From the NCBI RefSeq assembly GCF_021601625.1, contig NZ_BQHR01000009.1, forward strand, positions 1-64,000: a stretch of 64,000 nucleotides of DNA. Direction: 5' to 3'. A model generated the notes under the pieces. The model searched no databases, was not told the DNA's origin, and worked only from the letters and a program-made list of their open reading frames with translations. Positions 53,394-61,717 of this stretch are shown one piece after another. Each line of letters begins with the position of its first letter. The stretch's first letter is position 1. Both the position numbers and the translations under genes were made by a program. The DNA comes from Pseudomonas paraglycinae (lineage in GTDB: Bacteria > Pseudomonadota > Gammaproteobacteria > Pseudomonadales > Pseudomonadaceae).

Positions 53394-54794
53394 ATGCACC
53401 GAGAACCCCTGAGCCCTTCAGCCCGCTGGGCGCTGACCAGTCTGGCACTGTCGATGCTGATGCCGTCGCTCGACACCAGTATCGCCAACGCCGCATTGCC
53501 CACGCTGGCGGCGGCGTTCGATGCGACGTTTCAACAGGTGCAATGGATCGTGCTGGCCTACCTGCTGGCGGTCACTACCTTGATTGTCAGCGTCGGGCGG
53601 CTGGGTGACGGCTTCGGTCGGCGGCGCTTGCTGTTGATCGGCATCGGCATTTTTACCGCCGCTTCACTGGCGTGCGCACTGGCGCCGAGCCTCGCCTGGC
53701 TGATCGGTGCGCGGGCGGTGCAGGGCCTGGGCGCGGCGATCATGTTCGCGCTGACGGTGGCATTGGTGGCCGATGCGGTGCCCAAATCCCGGGCCGGCAG
53801 TGCGATGGGGTTGCTGGCCACGATGTCGGCGACCGGCACCGCCCTCGGGCCGTCGCTCGGCGGGCTGTTGATGGCGCATGTCGGCTGGCAGTCGATCTTT
53901 GTAATCAACGTGCCGTTGGGCTTGCTCAATGCGTGGCTGGTGTATCGCTATTTGCCGAAGGATCGAATCGTGCGCTCGGGTGTTGCATTTGATTATCCCG
54001 GCACCGCCGTGTTGATGCTGACGCTGGCGGCCTACGCGCTGGCGATGACGGTTGAAGGACTCACCCCGACGTTGCTGTTGCTCAGCCTGTTGGGCGTGGG
54101 GTTGTTCATCCTGGTCGAGAAGCGGAGCAAGGCGCCGCTGATTCACCTGTCACTGTTCACCGACACGCGAATCAGCAGCAGTCTGGCGCTGACCTTGCTG
54201 GTGACGACCGTGATGATGACCACGCTGGTGGTCGGGCCGTTTTACCTGAGCCGAGGCCTGGGCCTCACCAGCACGCAGGTAGGACTGGTGCTGTCGATCG
54301 GGCCGTTGCTGGCGGCGTTCAGCGGCGTACCGGCCGGGCGGCTGGTGGATCGTTTCGGAGCGCGGCGGATGGTGCCGGGCGCGTTGTTCGGTCTGGCTTG
54401 CGGTTGCGGTCTGCTGGCGCTGTTTACGGTGAGTTTCGGAGTGCTTGCATACGTGCTGCCGATCACGGTGGTGGCCTTGAGTTATGCGCTGTTCCAGGCT
54501 GCCAACAACACCGGGTTGATGTCCGGCGTTGCTCAGGAACAGCGCGGCGTGGTTTCGGCCATGCTCGGGCTGTCGCGTAATCTGGGGTTGATCACCGGGG
54601 CGGCGGCGATGGGCGCGGTGTTTGCCTTGGCCACGGACGATCCGACTCAGGCACCGGCCGAAGTTATTGCGGCCGGCTTGCACATGACTTTCGGCGTGGC
54701 CTCGGCATTGATGTTCGCGGCGTTTGCGCTCGGTGCCTTCACACACCTGCGTCTCGCGTCTCCCGTGCCGGAAAGAACAGTTCAAAGCAGGTAA
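53394..54794 (+). CDS. MFS transporter, DHA2 (EmrB/QacA-like) drug exporter
   Basis: A 466-residue major facilitator with about 14 hydrophobic segments. Motif A is present as GRLGDGFGRRRLLLIG, and DHA2 features include SMLMPSLDTSIANAALPTLA near the N-terminus and the antiporter-like GTALGPSLGGLL. It should export a toxic or signalling compound with proton exchange. Divergent from the LysR gene. Its last 56 bases overlap the 3' end of the convergent kinase gene. Confidence 0.9.
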   Translation: MHREPLSPSARWALTSLALSMLMPSLDTSIANAALPTLAAAFDATFQQVQWIVLAYLLAVTTLIVSVGRLGDGFGRRRLLLIGIGIFTAASLACALAPSLAWLIGARAVQGLGAAIMFALTVALVADAVPKSRAGSAMGLLATMSATGTALGPSLGGLLMAHVGWQSIFVINVPLGLLNAWLVYRYLPKDRIVRSGVAFDYPGTAVLMLTLAAYALAMTVEGLTPTLLLLSLLGVGLFILVEKRSKAPLIHLSLFTDTRISSSLALTLLVTTVMMTTLVVGPFYLSRGLGLTSTQVGLVLSIGPLLAAFSGVPAGRLVDRFGARRMVPGALFGLACGCGLLALFTVSFGVLAYVLPITVVALSYALFQAANNTGLMSGVAQEQRGVVSAMLGLSRNLGLITGAAAMGAVFALATDDPTQAPAEVIAAGLHMTFGVASALMFAAFALGAFTHLRLASPVPERTVQSR

Positions 54795-56154
54795 CACCAT
54801 CAGCGCTGCTGACGCTGTAGCGGCCCTGATGCAATTGCATGATGGTCGCGACAATCGACAGGCCCAGTCCGTTGGATTGGGCCGAACGCTCGCGGGACGG
54901 ATCGACGCGGTAGAAGCGCTCGAACAACCGCGACAGATGTTCCGCCGGAATGGTCGCGCCCTGATTGCGTACCCGCAGGTAGCTGCCGTCCGCTTCGGCG
55001 ATGGCTTCGACCTGCAGCGTCGAATCCGCCGCGCCGTACTTGATCGCGTTGGCGCACAGGTTGGCCAGGGCCCGACGCAGCAGCATCGGTTCGGCCCAGA
55101 TCACACCGCTGCCACTGGCCTCGATGGTGACGCCGACATCGGCGGCCAGGCCTTCGAAGTAATCGGCAATGCGTTGCATCTCATCGCCGGCGTCCAGTTC
55201 CTGCCGCTGGCTCAGCGCGCCGGCCGGGTCGGTGCGGGCGAGAAACAGCATGTTGTCGAGCATCCGCGCCAGCCGTTCGAGTTCTTCGACGTTGGAGGCG
55301 AGCAACTGCTGATAGGCGTCCACACTGCGGTTCTGTTGCAGCGCGACCTGGGTTTCCCCGAGCAGGTTGTTGATCGGTGTGCGCAGTTCGTGGGCCATGT
55401 CGGTGGAGACTTGGCTCAGTTGCGCAACCCCTCGGTCGAGCCGGTCCAACATCGCATTGAAGGCTTCGATCATCGGCTGCAATTCCCGAGGCGTGCCGTG
55501 GCGGTCGAGGCGTTCGCCGAGGTTGGCGATGCCGATCCCGTGGGCGTGCCGGGCAATCCGCCGCAACGGCAGCAGTCCGCGATACACCAGCAGGCAGCCG
55601 ACCAGCGCCAGCACAATCGCCGCCAATGATGCGAGGCCGTACACGCTGAGCCGGTAATTGGCGAGCATTGCCGTGCGCTCGGTCATCAGGCGTCCGGTGA
55701 GCACCTGCAGGTTGCCCAGATCGCCCGAGTCGATGGTCGCCGCCACCGCCGAAAATGGCACACCGTCGACGCTCGGCAAGTGCTGTACATCGCTCAGGGC
55801 CATCGGGTGATCGATCGGTACGGCGGGCAAGTTCGGAGTGGCGAGGTTGCCGGGGTTGACCACCAGCAACGGCGGCTGGCCGGGTGCGCCAATGGTCAGC
55901 AAGGCTTCGCGGTTGCCGAGCATGTTCTGAAACAGCGCCGGCTTGTTCTTGATCAGCTCCAGGGTGTTGCTGTCGTTGAGGAAGGTGCGCAACTGATCGA
56001 CGCGACTGACCAACTGGATGTCGTCGCGGCGAATCAGAGCAGCTTCCAGTTGGTTGTACAGCGCCGCGCCCAGGCCTCCCAGCGCGGCGAAGGCGAGCAC
56101 GGCGAAGACCAGCGCCAGACGCAAGGTCAGGGAGTAAGTGCCGGCGATTTTCAT
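54739..56154 (-). CDS. Heavy-metal-type sensor histidine kinase (IrlS/CopS-like)
   Basis: A 471-residue kinase with transmembrane segments at about 13-33 and 170-190, a periplasmic sensor between them, HAMP ([20 protein letters not shown]), the H-box [18 protein letters not shown] with His255, and a GHKL ATPase with [10 protein letters not shown] and [13 protein letters not shown]. Length and layout fit the heavy-metal sensor kinase family. Its start overlaps the regulator stop by four bases. Copper is the commonest signal for this family, not shown here. Confidence 0.92.
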   Translation of the reverse strand: MKIAGTYSLTLRLALVFAVLAFAALGGLGAALYNQLEAALIRRDDIQLVSRVDQLRTFLNDSNTLELIKNKPALFQNMLGNREALLTIGAPGQPPLLVVNPGNLATPNLPAVPIDHPMALSDVQHLPSVDGVPFSAVAATIDSGDLGNLQVLTGRLMTERTAMLANYRLSVYGLASLAAIVLALVGCLLVYRGLLPLRRIARHAHGIGIANLGERLDRHGTPRELQPMIEAFNAMLDRLDRGVAQLSQVSTDMAHELRTPINNLLGETQVALQQNRSVDAYQQLLASNVEELERLARMLDNMLFLARTDPAGALSQRQELDAGDEMQRIADYFEGLAADVGVTIEASGSGVIWAEPMLLRRALANLCANAIKYGAADSTLQVEAIAEADGSYLRVRNQGATIPAEHLSRLFERFYRVDPSRERSAQSNGLGLSIVATIMQLHQGRYSVSSADGVTCFELFFPARETRDAGV

Positions 56155-56822
56155 GGCTGGGTATCGAAGCGGTAGCCGATGCCGCGCACGCTGTGGATCA
56201 GCTTGAGCGGGAACGGATCGTCGATCTTCGCCCGCAGGCGGCGCACGGCGACATCGACCACGTTGGTGTCGCTGTCGAAATTCATGTCCCACACCCGTGA
56301 GGCGATCAGCGAGCGCGACAGCACCTGGCCGGTGTGGGTGGCGAACAGTTGCAGCAGGGCGAATTCCTTGTTGGTCAGGGTGATCCGGTTGCCGGCGCGG
56401 GTGACCCGACGCTTGAGCACGTCGATCTGCAGATCGGCCACCTGCAATTGCTCCTCTTCATGGATCGGCCCGCGCCGGGTCAGGGTGCGCAGGCGCGCCA
56501 CCAGTTCGGCGAAGGAAAACGGCTTGATCAGGTAATCGTCGGCGCCCAGTTCCAGGCCCTTGACCCGGTCGGCGATGTCATCGCGGGCGGTGAGGAACAG
56601 CACTGGCGTGTCGGTCTCCTTGCGCAGCCGGCGCAGGACTTCCCAGCCGTCCATTTTCGGCATCATCACGTCCAGCACGATCACGTCGAAGTCGAACTCC
56701 AGCGCCAGGTGCAGACCGTCGGCGCCGTCCCGGGCCAGACTCACGCTGTAGCCCAGTTCCTGCAAGCCGTTGAGCAAATAATTGCCGGCCTTGGGTTCGT
56801 CTTCGACAACAAGGATATTCAT
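56151..56822 (-). CDS. Heavy-metal-type response regulator (IrlR/CopR-like)
   Basis: A 223-residue OmpR-family regulator. [20 protein letters not shown] is diagnostic of the heavy-metal group, phosphoacceptor Asp51 is in [14 protein letters not shown], and the winged helix contains [16 protein letters not shown] and [10 protein letters not shown]. It is cotranscribed with the kinase and with the DUF2790 gene 13 bases upstream. Confidence 0.93.
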   Translation of the reverse strand: MNILVVEDEPKAGNYLLNGLQELGYSVSLARDGADGLHLALEFDFDVIVLDVMMPKMDGWEVLRRLRKETDTPVLFLTARDDIADRVKGLELGADDYLIKPFSFAELVARLRTLTRRGPIHEEEQLQVADLQIDVLKRRVTRAGNRITLTNKEFALLQLFATHTGQVLSRSLIASRVWDMNFDSDTNVVDVAVRRLRAKIDDPFPLKLIHSVRGIGYRFDTQP

Positions 56823-56834
56823 GGCTACTGCGCC

Positions 56835-57092
56835 TCAATGGTCGTTGGTGCAGCCGCTGCCTTGCACTTGATAGTCCAGCACATGTTCACGGCCCTGGTG
56901 GTCGAGGTAGTTGAGCTGCGCGGGGATCACGCCGCAGGCCTGGGAAATATCGGTGCTGGAGAGGACTTTGTCGACATCCAGGTGCACGAAGAAACCGGTT
57001 TTGTCATGAATGACGGCAGCGTCCGGTGCAGGGGCGGCGAACACGGAACCGGTGGCGAGGAGGGCGGTGAAGGCGAGGATCAGGGTTTTCAT
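56835..57092 (-). CDS. DUF2790 family exported protein
   Basis: An 85-residue periplasmic protein: signal peptide MKTLILAFTALLATGSVFA, then the DUF2790 core with KVLSSTDISQACGVIPAQLN and YLDHQGREHVLDYQVQGSGC. Two cysteines may form a disulfide. DUF2790 genes are often next to metal-responsive two-component genes in pseudomonads, sometimes in several copies. Here it is the leading gene of the unit, so it is likely both target and operon partner. Confidence 0.85.
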   Translation of the reverse strand: MKTLILAFTALLATGSVFAAPAPDAAVIHDKTGFFVHLDVDKVLSSTDISQACGVIPAQLNYLDHQGREHVLDYQVQGSGCTNDH

Positions 57093-57208
57093 GATGGGTC
57101 ACTCGAGTCGTTGAAGTTGATCGGCGTTTGGGCCGGGACAACTTCAAGCTACCGGGCGATCCGCTCGGCAAACCGACAACTCGATGACAAATCTGTAATA
57201 AACCGAAC

Positions 57209-57234
57209 CTGTGGGAGCCAGCGCACTCCCACAG
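57209..57234. terminator. REP-like hairpin after the L,D-transpeptidase gene
   Basis: CTGTGGGAG/CTCCCACAG, a perfect nine-base stem with eight-base loop, six bases beyond the stop at 57240. There is no T run; it resembles half of a pseudomonad REP and may terminate or stabilise the transcript. Confidence 0.55.
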
Positions 57235-57239
57235 AGTAT

Positions 57240-57953
57240 TCAGCTGGCGTGCGTGCTGAGAATGCTCGCGATCTGTTGTGGCTGGCAGTTGAGGTACGGC
57301 GAGGATTTCAGCCACTGCTGATCCGGGTACCAGGAGAACATGAATTGGCCATTCTTCAGACTGTCGATCACCCGTTTGGCAACTTGCGGTCGCACGGCCG
57401 GGCAACCCTGGCTGCGACCCAGACGGCCGGTACGTTTGCTCCAGAACGGGTTCACGTAGTCGGCGGCGTGGATCACGATGGCGCGGTCACGGGCCATGTC
57501 GTTGACGCCCGGTTCCAGACCGTCCATGCGCAGCGAGTAACCGTGGGTGCCCTGGTAACTTTCCTGGGTACGGAACAGGCCGAGGCTGGACTGAAAACTG
57601 CCTTCACGGTTGGAGAACCGGGTGGCGAAGTTTTCCCCGGAGTTCGAGCCGTGGGCGACCAGATCGCGCAGCACCAGTCTTTTCCGGGTCAGGTCGAAGA
57701 TCCACAACCGGCGCTCGGTGGACGGCTGCGAATAGTCGATGATCGCCAGGTGACGGGACTGCTTCGCGCCGTTGTTGATCGCACATTGCATGGCGTTCAA
57801 GGCACCTTTCAGCGCCTGGGGATTGAGTTCCGGAGCGGCGTGCGCGAGGCTGGTGTACAGAACCGGCGAAGTGGTGCCGGCGGCAAAGGCTGGGCTGGTC
57901 AGCACGCCAAGGGCGGTGGCAGTCAGCAGAAGTCGGCGCAAAAACGTCAACAT
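57240..57953 (-). CDS. Exported murein L,D-transpeptidase catalytic domain protein (YkuD_2 type)
   Basis: A 237-residue exported protein with a signal peptide ending at SPAFA (residue 24). The catalytic region has His162 (IVIHAADYVNPFWSKRTGRL) and the SQGCPAV motif with Cys184, the hallmark of the YkuD_2 subgroup. The reaction is expected to be on peptidoglycan stem peptides (3-3 cross-linking or protein attachment). It is divergent from the larger L,D-transpeptidase gene, sharing about 150 bases. Confidence 0.87.
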   Translation of the reverse strand: MLTFLRRLLLTATALGVLTSPAFAAGTTSPVLYTSLAHAAPELNPQALKGALNAMQCAINNGAKQSRHLAIIDYSQPSTERRLWIFDLTRKRLVLRDLVAHGSNSGENFATRFSNREGSFQSSLGLFRTQESYQGTHGYSLRMDGLEPGVNDMARDRAIVIHAADYVNPFWSKRTGRLGRSQGCPAVRPQVAKRVIDSLKNGQFMFSWYPDQQWLKSSPYLNCQPQQIASILSTHAS

Positions 57954-58104
57954 TTAAAGTGAGTCTCCACTTGCTACTTGTTTGGCACTTAGGCTCCTGA
58001 CGTCCAGTCGTTCCCGGCAAGCCCGCGAATCGGGCCTGACTGTGCACCGCACCTGAGGTAAGGTTGACCGTCAATCAAGACGGCCATGGATTGGAGTAAA
58101 GCAG

Positions 58105-59718
58105 TTGTTCAAAAAGTACGCATGCTACTTGAGCATTTGTTTGCTCGCTGCGCCGTTTGTCGCTTGCGCCGAAGAGCCGTTGCCGGGACTCCCGACGCTG
58201 CCGCCCGTGCCGACGGAAATGCCCATCGAGCCACAGAGCCCGCTGCAGGCTGCGCTGATCAGCCTGCCCCAGGCGTGCCCGACGATCGGCACCAGCCTCA
58301 ACGGCCCGGCGCTGGATCAATTGCGCGCATTCTACCAGCAGCAGGACTGGCTGCCGGTGTGGGCCGATGGCGGGCAATTGCCGGCCTTGCATGCGCAATT
58401 GCAGCTGTTGGCCGACGATGGCCTGAATCCGAAACGCTATCCGGTGGCGCTCACCGCCCCGCAGGACGGCGAACTGTGCGCCGACATCGAGATCAGCCGT
58501 TACTACCTGCAAGCCCTGCAGGATCTGCATTACGGCCGCCTGTTGCAATCGCACTTCGAACCGCTGTGGCATTCCGACGAAACGCCTCGCGACCGTCAGG
58601 CTGAATTGCTGGCGATCGCCGTGCCGGGCGTGCACAACGTTCCGGCTGCCTTCGATCTGGCCCGACCGCAGCTGGCGCAGTATCAGAATTTGCGCCATCT
58701 CTACGCAGCTCAACGCCTGAAAGCCTTGCCCCAATGGACGTCGGTGGGCAACGGCCCGTTGCTGCGTCCGGACATGGAAGACAAACGCGTGCCGGAACTG
58801 GCCCGCCGGCTCTACAGCGAAGGCTACCTGAGCAGTGTGGTCGGCACGCCGGACAACGCTTATCACGGCGTATTGGTGGAGGCGGTGAAGAGCTTTCAGG
58901 CCAACCATTCGTTGCAGGCCGACGGAGTGGTCGGGCCGGGAACGATTGCCGAGCTCAACATCAGTCCGCTGACCCGCCGCGAACAGTTGCGGGTCAACCT
59001 TGAACGTTTCCGCTGGATGGCCCAGGACATGGAGCCGGACGGTTTGCTGGTCAACGTCGCCGCTGCCGAACTGACGCTTTATCAGGGTGGCCTGCCGGTG
59101 TGGCAGACCCGCACCCAGGTCGGGCGCGCCGAACGCCAGACCCCGCTGCTCAAATCCCGGGTCACGCGTCTGACCCTGAACCCGACCTGGACCGTGCCGC
59201 CGACCATCTGGAAGGAGGACAAGCTGCCGGAAATCCGTAAGGATCAGACCTTCCTCAGCCGCCAGAACCTGCAAGTGCTCGACGCCAACGGCCAGCCGCT
59301 GGCCGCCGCCGACATCGACTGGGACAATCCCGGCAACATCCTTCTGCGTCAGGACGCCGGGCCGCGCAACCCGCTGGGGCAGATGGTCATTCGTTTCCCC
59401 AACCCGTTCTCGGTGTACCTGCACGACACGCCGAGCAAGGCGCTGTTCGACAAGGGGCCACGGGCGTTCAGTTCCGGCTGCGTGCGGGTCGAGCATCCGA
59501 TGAAGCTGCGCGATTTCCTGCTCAGCCCGGCGGAGAAGGCGCGCACCGACACCTTGTTGGCCACCGGCACCACCCATGAATTCCGCCTGAGCAATCCGGT
59601 GCCGATCCTCATGACTTACTGGACGGCGCAGGTCGATGGCCAGGGCCGCGTGCTTTACGCGCCGGACATCTACAGCCGCGACAGCGCGTTGCTGGCGGGG
59701 CTGGACCGGGCGCATTGA
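58105..59718 (+). CDS. L,D-transpeptidase, YcbB/LdtD family
   Basis: A 537-residue periplasmic enzyme. A signal peptide (about 1-22, ending VACAEE) is followed by the large N-terminal scaffold domain, a peptidoglycan-binding domain (VEAVKSFQANHSLQADGVVG, then GTIAELN, about 255-290) and the YkuD catalytic domain with FSSGCVRVEHP, Cys459 being the nucleophile. It forms 3-3 cross-links that reinforce the wall and can bypass D,D-transpeptidases. The start is TTG at 58105 with GGAG nine bases upstream; no ATG fits the signal peptide. Confidence 0.92.
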   Translation: MFKKYACYLSICLLAAPFVACAEEPLPGLPTLPPVPTEMPIEPQSPLQAALISLPQACPTIGTSLNGPALDQLRAFYQQQDWLPVWADGGQLPALHAQLQLLADDGLNPKRYPVALTAPQDGELCADIEISRYYLQALQDLHYGRLLQSHFEPLWHSDETPRDRQAELLAIAVPGVHNVPAAFDLARPQLAQYQNLRHLYAAQRLKALPQWTSVGNGPLLRPDMEDKRVPELARRLYSEGYLSSVVGTPDNAYHGVLVEAVKSFQANHSLQADGVVGPGTIAELNISPLTRREQLRVNLERFRWMAQDMEPDGLLVNVAAAELTLYQGGLPVWQTRTQVGRAERQTPLLKSRVTRLTLNPTWTVPPTIWKEDKLPEIRKDQTFLSRQNLQVLDANGQPLAAADIDWDNPGNILLRQDAGPRNPLGQMVIRFPNPFSVYLHDTPSKALFDKGPRAFSSGCVRVEHPMKLRDFLLSPAEKARTDTLLATGTTHEFRLSNPVPILMTYWTAQVDGQGRVLYAPDIYSRDSALLAGLDRAH

Positions 59719-59721
59719 TCC

Positions 59722-60237
59722 TCAGCGGCTGGCGCGTTTCCAGAAAAACCGCGCCAGCCACGCATCCACGCTCAACTTGCCGGCCCCGGCAAATACGAGC
59801 GGCACCAGCGCAGCCAGGTAGATCGCCGGCAGTTTGAAGTTGCCGAAGCCCTTGTTGGTGATCGCGTAACCCTGGGCCAGTTCACTCAGCGATGACCAGT
59901 CCGCCGGCCAGTGCACGGCAGCGGTGGCGACGACGGTCACGACAATCAGCGAAATCGCCGAAATCCGCGTGCCGAATCCGATCAGGATCGCCAGCGCGCA
60001 GATCAGCTCTGCCCACATCGACAGCTCCCAGTTCAGCGTCGCCGGCAAGTGGTCGAAGGGAAACGGGAACCGCTCCTGAATGTCTTCGAACCAGTTCTGG
60101 CCGTTGAATTTCTCCAGCCCCGATTCGAAAAATTCCCAGGCGATGAACAGGCGCAAGGTCAGCGGCGCGAGCCACTGTCCGGCGCGGTCGAGGTTCAGGT
60201 GCAGGCCTTTGACGGCCGACGAGAGAGCTGTGGTCAT
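59722..60237 (-). CDS. DoxX family membrane protein (HvfD-like)
   Basis: A 171-residue DoxX protein with four hydrophobic segments ([20 protein letters not shown] near the first, [20 protein letters not shown] near the second). Members of this type are often the last gene of operons that make EGKCG-containing RiPPs. Here it directly follows such a precursor gene, but the two modification genes are missing. Its role may be membrane electron transfer or metallophore handling; this is inferred. ATG at 60237 is used ([11 protein letters not shown]). Confidence 0.85.
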   Translation of the reverse strand: MTTALSSAVKGLHLNLDRAGQWLAPLTLRLFIAWEFFESGLEKFNGQNWFEDIQERFPFPFDHLPATLNWELSMWAELICALAILIGFGTRISAISLIVVTVVATAAVHWPADWSSLSELAQGYAITNKGFGNFKLPAIYLAALVPLVFAGAGKLSVDAWLARFFWKRASR

Positions 60238-60264
60238 GGGAAGGCTCCATTCATTCGAAAGAAA

Positions 60265-60286
60265 ACGGGGCACCAACGTGCCCCGT
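60265..60286 (-). terminator. Terminator-like hairpin between the EGKCG peptide gene and doxX
   Basis: On the minus strand a perfect nine-base stem (ACGGGGCAC/GTGCCCCGT) with a four-base loop is followed by TTTTCTTT. It lies 9 bases after the peptide gene and 27 before the DoxX start. Partial termination would give much more precursor than DoxX, as in many RiPP operons. Confidence 0.8.
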
Positions 60287-60294
60287 GAAAAGGG

Positions 60295-60498
60295 TTACTC
60301 GCCGGCGCCGCACTTGCCTTCGCCGCATTTGCCTTCCGAGGTTTTTTCCGCCGAGTCGGCCTTGGCCTGGGACTGGCTGTAGCCGTGATCCAGTTGCTTG
60401 ACGCTGAACGCTTCGGAAGCCGAAGCCGCGTTGGACAGGGCCAGGCCACCGGCAAGCAGCAGGCCGAGGGTCAGGGAGGTTTTCGAGCGCTTGGTCAT
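60295..60498 (-). CDS. HvfA/bufferin-type RiPP precursor with two EGKCG motifs
   Basis: A 67-residue exported peptide. A typical signal peptide (KTSLTLGLLLAGGLALSNAA, cleavage near ASA-SEA at about 28) is followed by a short polar mature part ending EGKCGEGKCGAGE, that is two tandem EGKCG motifs at residues 55-59 and 60-64. In HvfA and bufferins the cysteines of EGKCG are modified by a DUF692 (MNIO) enzyme with a DUF2063 partner, giving copper-binding heterocycles. Neither enzyme gene is in this window. Divergent from glsA. Confidence 0.82.
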   Translation of the reverse strand: MTKRSKTSLTLGLLLAGGLALSNAASASEAFSVKQLDHGYSQSQAKADSAEKTSEGKCGEGKCGAGE

Positions 60499-60575
60499 GG
60501 TGAATCTCCGATGCGATGTTTGAGTTCAAAGGCTTGATCGGGGCTGCCGATCGACAGGTTCATTTGAACGCCGGG

Positions 60576-60655
60576 CTGTATCGCTGATGTGTCGCGAAGG
60601 GCCGGATTTGTGCGCGGGATGTGTCGGGCGTCGGGCCGTACACACTGCGATACAG
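60576..60655. promoter_or_regulatory. Inverted CTGTATCGC half-sites in the hvfA-like/glsA divergent region
   Basis: CTGTATCGC at 60576-60584 and its exact complement GCGATACAG at 60647-60655, each followed outward-in by a similar GTGT word, lie in the shared upstream region of the precursor gene and glutaminase. They look like two operator half-sites for one regulator; the regulator is not identified. Confidence 0.4.
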
Positions 60656-60739
60656 AGCGCCGGTGTGATTCGATTGCCGGGCGCAGCGTCTAGCCACGGT
60701 GTCCCCGCAATCCCATGGGGCGAGACTTCGAGACCCGGC

Positions 60740-61648
60740 ATGCAAGCGCTGTTGAACGAGATCCTTGACGCTGTCCGGCCCCTGATCGGGCAGGGCAAGG
60801 TGGCTGACTACATTCCCGCCCTCGGCACCGTGCCGGCCAATCAATTGGGCATCGCCGTATATGGCAATGACGGCGAGATGTATTGCGCCGGCGATGCCGA
60901 GACGCCGTTCTCGGTGCAAAGTATTTCCAAGGTGTTCAGCCTGGTGCAGGCCATCGAACATTCCGGCGAGGCGATCTGGGAACGTCTGGGCCACGAGCCA
61001 TCCGGCCAGCCATTCAACTCGCTGGTGCAGTTGGAGTTCGAACGCGGCCGTCCGCGCAATCCGTTCATCAATGCCGGGGCGCTGGTGATCTGCGACATCA
61101 ACCAGTCGCGCTTTGCGGCACCGGCGTTGTCGATGCGCGATTTCGTGCGGCGGCTGTCGGGCAACCCGCAGGTGATGGTCGACGGCAAGGTCGCCGACTC
61201 CGAGTATCAGCACCGCGCGCGCAACGCAGCGATGGCTTACCTGATGCAATCCTTCGGCAATTTTCACAACGACGTCGAAGCGGTGCTGCGCAGCTATTTC
61301 AGCCACTGCGCGTTGCGCATGAGCTGCATCGACCTGGCCCGAGCCTTCTGTTTCCTGGCCAACGACGGTTTCTGCAAACACAGCGGCGAACAGATCCTCA
61401 GCCGACGCCAGACCCAGCAAGTCAACTCGATCATGGCCACCAGCGGCCTCTACGACGAGGCTGGCAACTTCGCCTACCGTGTCGGCCTGCCGGGCAAGAG
61501 CGGCGTCGGTGGCGGTATCGTCGCGGTGGTGCCGGGGCAGTTCACGGTGTGCGTGTGGTCGCCTGAGTTGAACACGGCGGGCAACTCGCTGGCGGGGATG
61601 GCGGCGCTGGAAATGCTCAGTTCGCGGATTGGCTGGTCGGTGTTCTGA
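60740..61648 (+). CDS. glsA: Glutaminase
   Basis: A 302-residue glutaminase with the serine beta-lactamase-like fold that hydrolyses glutamine to glutamate and ammonia. The catalytic Ser-x-x-Lys is Ser61-Ile-Ser-Lys64 in [31 protein letters not shown] and [18 protein letters not shown] are further family signatures. ATG at 60740 gives the usual length; the frame is open to 60587 but the added part is not protein-like. The next gene, a ProA-like dehydrogenase, also concerns glutamate-level chemistry. Confidence 0.95.
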   Translation: MQALLNEILDAVRPLIGQGKVADYIPALGTVPANQLGIAVYGNDGEMYCAGDAETPFSVQSISKVFSLVQAIEHSGEAIWERLGHEPSGQPFNSLVQLEFERGRPRNPFINAGALVICDINQSRFAAPALSMRDFVRRLSGNPQVMVDGKVADSEYQHRARNAAMAYLMQSFGNFHNDVEAVLRSYFSHCALRMSCIDLARAFCFLANDGFCKHSGEQILSRRQTQQVNSIMATSGLYDEAGNFAYRVGLPGKSGVGGGIVAVVPGQFTVCVWSPELNTAGNSLAGMAALEMLSSRIGWSVF

Positions 61649-61660
61649 GCCTGTGTTGCG

Positions 61661-61700
61661 TTGAGGGAGGCCAACCTATACATTTTCCGGCCGCCCTCAA
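61661..61700. promoter_or_regulatory. Inverted repeat ahead of the ProA-like gene
   Basis: TTGAGGGAGGCC (61661-61672) and GGCCGCCCTCAA (61689-61700) pair at 11 of 12 positions across a 16-base AT-rich loop. The right arm ends 17 bases before the ATG at 61718. It may be an operator, a glsA terminator without T run, or a leader hairpin. Confidence 0.45.
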
Positions 61701-61717
61701 TATGGTGAATCCGCTCC

